The position numbers and the translations under genes were made by a program. Positions 40,429 through 52,300 of a stretch of DNA of 64,000 bases are shown one piece after another (positions within the stretch are counted from its first letter, which is position 1; every line of letters begins with the position of its first letter). The DNA is from Caprella mutica (taxonomy: Eukaryota; Arthropoda; Malacostraca; Amphipoda; Caprellidae), in the NCBI GenBank assembly GCA_947561585.1, contig CANNZV010000420.1, positions 124,001-188,000 on the forward strand. The letters are read 5' to 3'. The notes below the pieces were generated by a model. It searched no databases. It saw only the letters and a list, made by a program, of their open reading frames with translations, and was not told the origin of the DNA.

Positions 40429-40443
40429 CTCGGCGTAAATGGG
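40429..40443 (-). repeat. piggyBac right terminal inverted repeat
   Basis: Reads CCCATTTACGCCGAG on the minus strand, 14 of 15 identical to the left end. The adjoining interior continues as GTGTTCATATGGACACA, related to both subterminal repeats. This end is at the 5' side of the transposase gene. Confidence 0.93.
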
Positions 40444-40451
40444 TTAATTAA
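40444..40451. repeat. Right junction TTAATTAA (target duplication plus an extra TTAA)
   Basis: The target duplication is 40444-40447. A second TTAA at 40448-40451 is the one belonging to the satellite motif TTAAAGAACC. A simple piggyBac insertion would give one TTAA here; the junction has two. Confidence 0.9.
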
Positions 40452-42340
40452 AGAACCAGATATTATTCGTAACGAAACAATTTGAAATCAAATAAGAATT
40501 TTCTGTTGTATAAATAAATATAGAAAATTAACATATATCATAGTGATATATAATTCAAACGAGAGCATATAGAATTCAATTGTTCGTATAACTAGACAAA
40601 GTAATAAAACATAAGTAATAAAACAGTAAATTCAAGCTTTCCTATAAAAATATAAATCTGTTTCAGGTTTAGACACCTATATTCTATCTACTTATTCTTA
40701 GAGGAGAACCTCAAATTCTGAAATGTTCTAGAATTCACTCATTATGCATTCGTAGAAGTAAGACAAAGAGAAGGTAATTTCAAACAAGAAACAGTAAATA
40801 GATCGACAAAAGAAATAATATGAAAGAAAAGGAAAAGAATGGAGATAAGAACGATAACCGGTTGGAGTTTGAAAAATAACGAAAAAATTGGTCACAAAGT
40901 ATTATATGAAAATGGATATGAAATAATCACCAGCTTCTTTTTAGAAGATTATGTATGAGGTTTGGACTGAAAAAAAATGAGACTGTGGTGGGCTGTAGTA
41001 CACTGGTTGGAAATGGTATAGTTAGGTCTAATGTTGAAATCTACATCCTGTATCGATAATAAAGATTGAAAATACTGTATTAAAGAACCAGATATTATTC
41101 GTAGCGAAACTATTTGAAATCAAATGAGAATTTGCTGTTGTATAAATAAATTTAGAAAACTAACATATATCATAGTGATATATAATTCAAACGAGAGCAT
41201 ATAGAATTCAATTGTTCGTATAACTAGACAAAGTAATAAAAGATAAGTAATAAACAGTAAATTCAAGCTCTCCTATAAAAATATAAATCTGTCTCGGGGT
41301 TTAGACACCTATATTCTATCTACTTATTCTTAAAGGAGAACCTCAAATTCTGAAATGTTCTAGAATTCACTCATTATGCATTCGTAGAAGTAAGACAAAG
41401 AGAAGGTAATTACAAACCAGATACAGTAAATAGATTGACAAAAGAAATAATATGAAATAAAAGAAGAAGAATGGAGATAAGAACGATAACCGGTTGGAGT
41501 TTGAAAAATAACGAAAAAATTGGTCACAAAGTATTATATGAAAATGGATATAAAATAATCACCAGCTTCTTTTCAGAAGATTATGTATGAGGTTTGGACT
41601 GAAAAAAAAGGAGAATGTGGTGGGCTGTAGTAAACTGGTTGGAAATGGTATAGTTAGGTCTAATGTTGGAATCTACATCCTGTATCGATATTAAAGATTA
41701 AAATTAATGTATTAAAGAACCAGTTATTATTCGTAACGAAACTATTTGAAATCAAATAAGAATTTCTGTTGTATAAATAAATTTAGAAAATTAACATATA
41801 TCATAGTGATATATAATTCAAACGAGAGCATATAGAATTCAATTGTTCGTATAACTAGACAAAGTAATAAAACATAAGTAATAAAACAGTAAATTCAAGC
41901 TCTCCTTTAAAAATATAAATCTGTCTCGGGTTTAGAAAACTATATTCCATCTACTTATTCTTAGAGGAGAACCTCAAATTCTGAAATGTTCTAGAATTCA
42001 CTCATTATGCATTCGTAGAAGTAAGACATAGAGAAGGTAATTTCAAACCAGAAACAGTAAATAGATCGACAAAAGAAATAATATGAAAGAAAAGGAGAAG
42101 AATGGAGATGAGAACGATAACCGGTTGGAGTTTGAAAAATAACGAGAAAACTGTTCACAAAGTATTATATGAAAATGGATATAAAATAATCACCAGCTTC
42201 TTTTTAGAAGATTATGTATGAGGTTTGGACTGAAAAAAGGAGATTGTGGTGGGCTGTAGTAAACTGGTTGGAAATGGTATAGTTAGGTCTAATGTTGGAA
42301 TCTACAACCTGTATCGATATTAAAGATTAAAAATAATGTA

Positions 42341-42344
42341 TTAA
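42341..42344. other. Unoccupied paralogous insertion site for the piggyBac element
   Basis: TTAA in AATGTATTAAAGAACC, on the three-monomer duplicate of the transposon's flanks. Flanks on both sides match 37.8 kb and 40.45 kb but with no transposon and a single TTAA. Confidence 0.9.
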
Positions 42345-45300
42345 AGAACCAGATATTATTCGTAACGAAACAATTTGAAATCAAATAAGAATTTTCTGTT
42401 GTATAAATAAATATAGAAAATTAACATATATCATAGTGATATATAATTCAAACGAGAGCATATAGAATTCAATTGTTCGTATAACTAGACAAAGTAATAA
42501 AACATAAGTAATAAAACAGTAAATTCAAGCTTTCCTATAAAAATATAAATCTGTTTCAGGTTTAGACACCTATATTCTATCTACTTATTCTTAGAGGAGA
42601 ACCTCAAATTCTGAAATGTTCTAGAATTCACTCATTATGCATTCGTAGAAGTAAGACAAAGAGAAGGTAATTTCAAACAAGAAACAGTAAATAGATCGAC
42701 AAAAGAAATAATATGAAAGAAAAGGAAAAGAATGGAGATAAGAACGATAACCGGTTGGAGTTTGAAAAATAACGAAAAAATTGGTCACAAAGTATTATAT
42801 GAAAATGGATATGAAATAATCACCAGCTTCTTTTTAGAAGATTATGTATGAGGTTTGGACTGAAAAAAAGTGAGACTGTGGTGGGCTGTAGTACACTGGT
42901 TGGAAATGGTATAGTTAGGTCTAATGTTGAAATCTACATCCTGTATCGATAATAAAGATTGAAAATACTGTATTAAAGAACCAGATATTATTCGTAGCGA
43001 AACTATTTGAAATCAAATGAGAATTTGCTGTTGTATAAATAAATTTAGAAAACTAACATATATCATAGTGATATATAATTCAAACGAGAGCATATAGAAT
43101 TCAATTGTTCGTATAACTAGACAAAGTAATAAAAGATAAGTAATAAACAGTAAATTCAAGCTCTCCTATAAAAATATAAATCTGTCTCGGGGTTTAGACA
43201 CCTATATTCTATCTACTTATTCTTAAAGGAGAACCTCAAATTCTGAAATGTTCTAGAATTCACTCATTATGCATTCGTAGAAGTAAGACAAAGAGAAGGT
43301 AATTACAAACCAGATACAGTAAATAGATTGACAAAAGAAATAATATGAAATAAAAGAAGAAGAATGGAGATAAGAACGATAACTGGTTAGAGTTTGAAAA
43401 ATAACGAGAAAACTAGTCACAAATTATTATATGAAAATGGATATGAAATAATCACCAGCTTCTTTTTAGAAAATTATGTATGAGGTTTGGACTGAAAAAA
43501 AGGAGATTGTGGTGGGCTGTAGTAAACTGGTTGGAAATGGTATAGTTAGGTCTAATGTTGGAATCTACAACCTGTATCGATATTAAAGATTGAAAATAAT
43601 GTATTAAAGAACCAGATATTATTCGTAACGAAACTATTTGAAATCAAATAAGAATTTCTGTTGTATAAATGAATTTAGAAAATTAACATAATCATAGTGA
43701 TATATAATTCAAACGAGAGCATATAGAATTCAATTGTTCGTATAACTAGACAAAGTAATAAAACATAAGTAATAAAACAGTAAATTCAAGCTCTCCTTTA
43801 AAAATATAAATCTGTTTCGGGTTTAGAAAACTATATTCCATCAACTTATTCTTAGAGGAGAACCTCAAATTCTGAAATGTTCTAGAATTAACTTATTATG
43901 CATTCGTAGAAGTAAGACATAGAGAAGGTAATTTCAAACCAGAAACAGTAAATAGATCGACAAAAGAAATAATATGAAAGAAAAGGAGAAGAATGGAGAT
44001 GAGAACGATAACCGGTTGGAGTTTGAAAAATAACGATAAAGCTGTTCACAAAGTATTATATGAAAATGGATATAAAATAATCACCAGCTTCTTTTTAGAA
44101 GATTATGTATGAGGTTTGGACTGAAAAAAGGAGATTGTGGTGGGCTGTAGTAAACTGGTTGGAAATGGTATAGTTAGGTCTAATGTTGGAATCTACAACC
44201 TGTATCGATATTAAAGATTAAAAATAATGTATTAAAGAACCAGATATTATTCGTAACGAAACAATTTGAAATCAAATAAGAATTTTCTGTTGTATAAATA
44301 AATATAGAAAATTAACATATATCATAGTGATATATAATTCAAACGAGAGCATATAGAATTCAATTGTTCGTATAACTAGACAAAGTAATAAAACATAAGT
44401 AATAAAACAGTAAATTCAAGCTTTCCTATAAAAATATAGATCTGTTTCGGGTTTAGACACCTATATTCTATCTACTTATTCCTAGAGGAGAACCTCAAAT
44501 TCTGAAATGTTCTAGAATTCACTCATTATGCATTCGTAGAAGTAAGACAATGAAAAGGTAATTTCAAACCAGAAACAGTAAATAGATCGACAAAAGAAAT
44601 AATATGAAAGAAAAGGAGAAGAATGGAGATAAGAACGATAACTGGTTGGAGTTTGAAAAATAATGAGAAAACTAGTCACAAAGTATTATATGAAAATGGA
44701 TATGAAATAATCACCAGCTTCTTTTTAGAAAATTATGTATGAGGTTTGGACTGAAAAAAAATGAGATTGTGGTGGGCTGCAGTACACTGGTTGGAAATGG
44801 TATAGTTAGGTCTAGTGTTGGAATCTACAACCTGTATCGATATTAAAGATTAAAAATAATGTATTAAAGAACCAGATATTATTCGTAACGAAACTATTTG
44901 AAATCGAATGAGAATTTGCTATTGTATAAATAAATTTAGAAAATTAACATATATCATAGTGATATATAATTCAAACGAGAGCATATATAATTCAATTGTT
45001 CGTATAACTAGACAAAGTAATAAAAGATAAGTAATAAAACAGTAAATTCAAGATCTCCTATAAAAATATAAATCTGTCTCGGGTTTAGACACCTATATTC
45101 CATCTACATATTCTTAGAGGAGAACCTCAAATTCTGAAATGTTCTAGAATTCACTTGTTATGCATTCGAGAAGTAAGACAAAAAGAAGGTAATTTCAAAC
45201 CAGAAACAGTAAATAGATCGACAAAAGAAATAATATGAAAGAAAAAGAGAAGAATAGAGATAAGAACGATAACTTGTTGGAGTTTGAAAAATAATGAGAA

Positions 45301-46329
45301 AACTAGTCACAAAGTATTATATGAAAATGGATATAAAATAATCACCAGCTTCTTTTTAGAAAATTATGTATGAGGTTTGGACTGAAAAAAAAATGAGATT
45401 GTGGTGGGCTGCAGTACACTGGTTGGAAATGGTATAGTTAGGTCTAGTGTTGGAATCTACAACCTGTATCGATATTAAAGATTAAAAATAATGTATTAAA
45501 GAACCAGATATTATTCGTAACGAAACTATTTGAAATCGAATGAGAATTTGCTATTGTATAAATAAATTTAGAAAATTAACATATATCATAGTGATATATA
45601 ATTCAAACGAGAGCATATATAATTCAATTGTTCGTATAACTAGACAAAGTAATAAAAGATAAGTAATAAAACAGTAAATTCAATATCTCCTATAAAAATA
45701 TAAATCTGTCTCGGGTTTAGACAACTATCTTCTATCTACTTATTCTTAGAGGAGAACCTCAAATTCTGAAATGTTCTAGAATTCACTCATTATGCATTCG
45801 TAGAAGTAAGACAATGAAAAGGTAATTTCAAACCAGATACAGTAAATAGATCGACAAAAGAAATAATATGAAAGAAAAGAAGAAGAACGGAGATAAGAAC
45901 GATAACCGGTTGGAGTTTGAAAAATAACGAAAAAATTGGTCACAAAGTATTATATGAAAATGGATATAAAATAATCACCAGCTTCTTTTCAGAAGATTAT
46001 GTATGAGGTTTGGACTGAAAAAAAAGGAGAATGTGGTGGGCTGTAGTAAACTGGTTGGAAATGGTATAGTTAGGTCTAATGTTGGAATCTACATCCTGTA
46101 TCGATATTAAAGATTAAAATTAATGTATTAAAGAACCAGTTATTATTCGTAACGAAACTATTTGAAATCAAATAAGAATTTCTGTTGTATAAATAAATTT
46201 AGAAAATTAACATATATCATAGTGATATATAATTCAAACGAGAGCATATAGAATTCAATTGTTCGTATAACTAGACAAAGTAATAAAACATAAGTAATAA
46301 AACTGTATATTCAAGCTCTCCTTTAAAAA
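42341..46329 (+). repeat. Copy of 28355-32343 (offset 13986 bp)
   Basis: Constant 13986-bp offset with shared rare variants: TCGGGGTTTAG (about 29202/43188), TAACTGGTTAGAG (about 29394/43380), ATAACTTGTTGG (about 31284/45270) and TTCAATATCTCC (about 31693/45679). It ends where TTTAGACAAC (32348) meets TTTAGAAAAC (46334). This is about six monomers carried with the duplication next to the transposon. Confidence 0.8.
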
Positions 46330-49300
46330 TATAAATCTGTCTCGGGTTTAGAAAACTATATTCCATCTACTTATTCTTAGAGGAGAACCTCAAATTCTGA
46401 AATGTTCTAGAATTCACTCATTATGCATTCGTAGAAGTAAGACATAGAGAAGGTAATTTCAAACCAGAAACAGTAAATAGATCGACAAAAGAAATAATAT
46501 GAAAGAAAAGGAGAAGAATGGAGATGAGAACGATAACCGGTTGGAGTTTGAAAAATAACGATAAAACTGTTCACAAAGTATTATATGAAAATGTATATAA
46601 AATAATCACCAGCTTCTTTTTAGAAGATTATGTATGAGGTTTGGACTGAAAAAAGGAGATTGTGGTGGGCTGTAGTAAACTGGTTGGAAATGGTATAGTT
46701 AGGTCTAATGTTGGAATCTACAACCTGTATCGATATTAAAGATTAAAAATAATGTATTAAAGAACCAGATATTATTCGTAACGAAACAATTTGAAATCAA
46801 ATAAGAATTTTCTGTTGTATAAATAAATATAGAAAATTAACATATATCATAGTGATATATAATTCAAACGAGAGCATATAGAATTCAATTGTTCGTATAA
46901 CTAGACAAAGTAATAAAACATAAGTAATAAAACAGTAAATTCAAGCTTTCCTATAAAAATATAAATCTGTTTCGGGTTTAGACACCTATATTCTATCTAC
47001 TTATTCTTAGAGGAGAACCTCAAATTCTGAAATGTTCTAGAATTCACTCATTATGCATTCGTAGAAGTAAGACAATGAAAAGGTAATTTCAAACCAGAAA
47101 CAGTAAATAGATCGACAAAAGAAATAATATGAAAGAAAAGGAGAAGAATGGAGATAAGAACGATAACTGGTTGGAGTTTGAAAAATAATGAGAAAACTAG
47201 TCACAAAGTATTATATGAAAATGGATATGAAATAATCACCAGCTTCTTTTTAGAAAATTATGTATGAGGTTTGGACTGAAAAAAAATGAGATTGTGGTGG
47301 GCTGCAGTACACTGGTTGGAAATGGTATAGTTAGGTCTAGTGTTGGAATCTACAACCTGTATCGATATTAAAGATTAAAAATAATGTATTAAAGAACCAG
47401 ATATTATTCGTAACGAAACTATTTGAAATCGAATAAGAATTTGCTATTGTATAAATAAATTTAGAAAATTAACATATATCATAGTGATATATAATTCAAA
47501 CGAGAGCATATATAATTCAATTGTTCGTATAACTAGACAAAGTAATAAAAGATAAGTAATAAAACAGTAAATTCAAGATCTCCTATAAAAATATAAATCT
47601 GTCTCGGGTTTAGACACCTATATTCCATCTACATATTCTTAGAGGAGAACCTCAAATTCTGAAATGTTCTAGAATTCACTTGTTATGCATTCGAGAAGTA
47701 AGACAAAAAGAAGGTAATTTCAAACCAGAAACAGTAAATAGATCGACAAAAGAAATAATATGAAAGAAAAGGAGAAGAATGGAGATAAGAACGATAACTG
47801 GTTGGAGTTTGAAAAATAATGAGAAAACTAGTCACAAAGTATTATATGAAAATGGATATGAAATAATCACCAGCTTCTTTTTAGAAAATTATGTATGAGG
47901 TTTGGACTGAAAAAAAATGAGATTGTGGTGGGCTGCAGTACACTGGTTGGAAATGGTATAGTTAGGTCTAGTGTTGGAATCTACAACCTGTATCGATATT
48001 AAAGATTAAAAATAATGTATTAAAGAACCAGATATTATTCGTAACGAAACTATTTGAAATCAGAAAAGAATTTTCTGTTGTATAAATAAATTTAGAAAAT
48101 TAACATATATCATAGTGATATATAATTCAATCGAGAGCATATAGAATTCAATTGTTCGTATAACTAGACAAAGTAATAAAACATAAGTAATAAAACAGTA
48201 AATTCAAGCTTTCCTATAAAAATATAAATCTGTTTCGGGTTTAGACACCTATCTTCTATCTACTTATTCTTAGAGGAGAACCTCCAATTCTGAAATGTTC
48301 TAGAATTCACTCATTATGCATTCGTAGAAGAAAGACAATGAAAAGGTAATTTCAAACCAGAAACAGTAAATAGATCGACAAAAGAAATAATATGAAAGAA
48401 AAGGAGAAGAATGGAGATAAGAACGATAACTGGTTGGAGTTTGAAAAATAATGAGAAAACTAGTCACAAAGTATTATATGAAAATGGATATGAAATAATC
48501 ACCAGCTTCTTTTTAGAAAATTATGTATGAGGTTTGGACTGAAAAAAAATGAGATTGTGGTGGGCTGCAGTACACTGGTTGGAAATGGTATAGTTAGGTC
48601 TAGTGTTGGAATCTACAACCTGTATCGATATTAAAGATTAAAAATAATGTATTAAAGAACCAGATATTATTCGTAACGAAACTATTTGAAATCAGAAAAG
48701 AATTTTCTGTTGTATAAATAAATTTAGAAAATTAACATATATCATAGTGATATATAATTCAATCGAGAGCATATAGAATTCAATTGTTCGTATAACTAGA
48801 CAAAGTAATAAAACATAAGTAATAAAACAGTAAATTCAAGCTCTCCTATAAAAATATAAATCTGTTTCGGGTTTAGACACCTATCTTCTATCTACTTATT
48901 CTTAGAGGAGAACCTCAAATTCTGAAATGTTCTAGAATTCACTCATTATGCATTCGTAGAAGTAAGACAATGAAAAGGTAATTTCAAACCAGATACAGTA
49001 AATAGATCGACAAAAGAAATAATATGAAAGAAAAGAAGAAGAACGGAGATAAGAACGATAACCGGTTGGAGTTTGAAAAATAACGAAAAAATTGGTCACA
49101 AAGTATTATATGAAAATGGATATAAAATAATCACCAGCTTCTTTTCAGAAGATTATGTATGAGGTTTGGACTGAAAAAAAAGGAGAATGTGGTGGGCTGT
49201 AGTAAACTGGTTGGAAATGGTATAGTTAGGTCTAATGTTGGAATCTACATCCTGTATCGATATTAAAGATTAAAATTAATGTATTAAAGAACCAGTTATT

Positions 49301-52300
49301 ATTCGTAACGAAACTATTTGAAATCAAATAAGAATTTCTGTTGTATAAATAAATTTAGAAAATTAACATATATCATAGTGATATATAATTCAAACGAGAG
49401 CATATAGAATTCAATTGTTCGTATAACTAGACAAAGTAATAAAACATAAGTAATAAAACAGTAAATTCAAGCTCTCCTTTAAAAATATAAATCTGTCTCG
49501 GGTTTAGAAAACTATATTCCATCTACTTATTCTTAGAGGAGAACCTCAAATTCTGAAATGTTCTAGAATTCACTCATTATGCATTCGTAGAAGTAAGACA
49601 TAGAGAAGGTAATTTCAAACCAGAAACAGTAAATAGATCGACAAAAGAAATAATATGAAAGAAAAGGAGAAGAATGGAGATGAGAACGATAACCGGTTGG
49701 AGTTTGAAAAATAACGAGAAAACTGTTCACAAAGTATTATATGAAAATGGATATAAAATAATCACCAGCTTCTTTTTAGAAGATTATGTATGAGGTTTGG
49801 ACTGAAAAAAGGAGATTGTGGTGGGCTGTAGTAAACTGGTTGGAAATGGTATAGTTAGGTCTAATGTTGGAATCTACAACCTGTATCGATATTAAAGATT
49901 AAAAATAATGTATTAAAGAACCAGATATTATTCGTAACGAAACAATTTGAAATCAAATAAGAATTTTCTGTTGTATAAATAAATATAGAAAATTAACATA
50001 TATCATAGTGATATATAATTCAAACGAGAGCATATAGAATTCAATTGTTCGTATAACTAGACAAAGTAATAAAACATAAGTAATAAAACAGTAAATTCAA
50101 GCTTTCCTATAAAAATATAAATCTGTTTCGGGTTTAGACACCTATATTCTATCTACTTATTCTTAGAGGAGAACCTCAAATTCTGAAATGTTCTAGAATT
50201 CACTCATTATGCATTCGTAGAAGTAAGACAAAGAGAAGGTAATTTCAAACAAGAAACAGTAAATAGATCGACAAAAGAAATAATATGAAAGAAAAGGAAA
50301 AGAATGGAGATAAGAACGATAACCGGTTGGAGTTTGAAAAATAACGAAAAAATTGGTCACAAAGTATTATATGAAAATGGATATGAAATAATCACCAGCT
50401 TCTTTTTAGAAGATTATGTATGAGGTTTGGACTGAAAAAAAATGAGACTGTGGTGGGCTGTAGTACACTGGTTGGAAATGGTATAGTTAGGTCTAATGTT
50501 GAAATCTACATCCTGTATCGATATTAAAGATTGAAAATACTGTATTAAAGAACCAGATATTATTCGTAACGAAACTATTTGAAATCAAATGAGAATTTGC
50601 TGTTGTATAAATAAATTTAGAAAATTAACATATATCATAGTGATATATAATTCAAACGAGAGCATATAGAATTCAATTGTTCGTATAACTAGACAAAGTA
50701 ATAAAAGATAAGTAATAAACAGTAAATTCAAGCTCTCCTATAAAAATATAAATCTGTCTCGGGGTTTAGACACCTATATTCTATCTACTTATTCTTAAAG
50801 GAGAACCTCAAATTCTGAAATGTTCTAGAATTCACTCATTATGCATTCGTAGAAGTAAGACAAAGAGAAGGTAATTACAAACCAGATACAGTAAATAGAT
50901 TGACAAAAGAAATAATATGAAATAAAAGAAGAAGAATGGAGATAAGAACGATAACTGGTTAGAGTTTGAAAAATAACGAGAAAACTAGTCACAAATTATT
51001 ATATGAAAATGGATATGAAATAATCACCAGCTTCTTTTTGGAAAATTATGTATGAGGTTTGGACTGAAAAAAAGGAGATTGTGGTGGGCTGTAGTAAACT
51101 GGTTGGAAATGGTATAGTTAGGTCTAATGTTGGAATCTACAACCTGTATCGATATTAAAGATTGAAAATAATGTATTAAAGAAACAGATATTATTCGTAA
51201 CGAAACTATTTGAAATCAAATAAGAATTTTCTGTTGTATAAATAAATATAGAAAATTAACATATATCATAGTGATATATAATTCAAACGAGAGAATATAG
51301 AATTCAATTGTTCGTATAACTAGACAAAGTAATAAAACATAAGTAATAAAACAGTAAATTCAAGCTCTCCTATAAAAATATAAATCTGTTTCGGGTTTAG
51401 ACACCTATCTTCTATCTACTTTTTCTGAGAGGAGAACCTCAAATTCTGAAATGTTCTAGAATTCACTCATTATGCATTCGTAGAAGTAAGACAAAGAGAA
51501 GGTAATTCCAAACCAGAAACAGTAAATAGATCAACAAAAGAAATAATATGAAAGAAAAGGAAAAGAATGGAGATAAGAACGATATCCGGTTGGAGTTTGA
51601 AAAATAACGAAAAAACTGGTCACAAAGTATTATATGAAAATGGATATGAAATAATCACCAGCTTCTTTTCAGAAGATTATGTATGAGGTTTGGACTGAAA
51701 AAAAGGAGAATGTGGTGGGCTGTAGTAAACTGGTTGGAAATGGTAGGTATAATTAGGTCTAATGTTGGAATCTACATCCTGTATCGATATTAAAGATTAA
51801 AATTAATGTATTAAAGAACCAGATATTATTCGTAACGAAACTATTTGAAATCAAATAAGAATTTCTGTTGTATAAATAAATTTAGAAAATTAACATAATC
51901 ATAGTGATATATAATTCAAACGAGAGCATATAGAATTCAATTGTTCGTATAACTAGACAAAGTAATAAAACATAAGTAATAAAACAGTAAATTCAAGCTC
52001 TCCTTTAAAAATATAAATCTGTTTCGGGTTTAGAAAACTATATTCCATCTACTTATTCTTAGAGGAGAACCTCAAATTCTGAAATGTTCTAGAATTAACT
52101 TATTATGCATTCGTAGAAGTAAGACAAAGAGAAGGTAATTACAAACCAGATACAGTAAATAGATTGACAAAAGAAATAATATGAAAGAAAAAAAGAAGAA
52201 CGGAGATAAGAACGATATCCGGTTTGAGTTTGAAAAATAACGTAGAAACTGGTCACAAAGTATATATGAAAATGGATATGAAATAATCACCAGCTTCTTC

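Larger units (their letters stand above)
37828..40443 (-). mobile_element. Complete piggyBac-family DNA transposon (2616 bp)
   Basis: The element is bounded by near-perfect 15-bp terminal inverted repeats beginning CCCATTTA and flanked by TTAA on both sides. It carries one intact minus-strand transposase gene with a predicted intron, a 3' region with a poly(A) signal, and a second, internal pair of inverted repeats. Size, ends, target site and protein all fit the piggyBac superfamily. Interruption of a satellite monomer is unambiguous because the uninterrupted sequence occurs elsewhere, as at 28355 and 42341. Ends, frame and splice sites are undamaged, so the copy is young and may be autonomous; activity cannot be judged from sequence. 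It is the only unrelated sequence in the window and is visibly less AT-rich in its coding part. Confidence 0.97.
31759..41480 (+). repeat. 15-monomer block, copy 2 (interrupted by piggyBac)
   Basis: Copy of 22290-29388. It runs as satellite to 37827, is interrupted by the transposon, and resumes at 40448. Position 40448 corresponds to 28355 in copy 1, where CTGTTTCAGG and AAACAAGAAAC follow in both. Subtracting the 9469-bp offset from the 12093-bp spacing beyond the insertion leaves 2624 bp: the element (2616) plus two TTAA units. The correspondence ends near 41480. Confidence 0.82.
36964..43373 (+). repeat. Three-monomer tandem duplication around the transposon; second copy is empty
   Basis: Satellite sequence from about 36964 through the insertion point and on to 41480 is repeated from 41481 to about 43373. 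The offset is 4517 bp with the transposon and 1893 bp (three monomers) without it. The recombination junction lies within the shared stretch at about 41472-41490, where sequence matching 29.37 kb switches to sequence matching 36.96 kb. The copies are nearly identical; one difference is AAAAATGAGACTG near 40977 against AAAAAGTGAGACTG near 42868. Confidence 0.85.

Noticed and set aside
40036..40443. A nested second piggyBac-like element or MITE at the right end
   Set aside because: It has end-like motifs on both sides, but the inner end is flanked by TTGTA instead of TTAA and pairs with the left subterminal repeat, so it is part of the one element.
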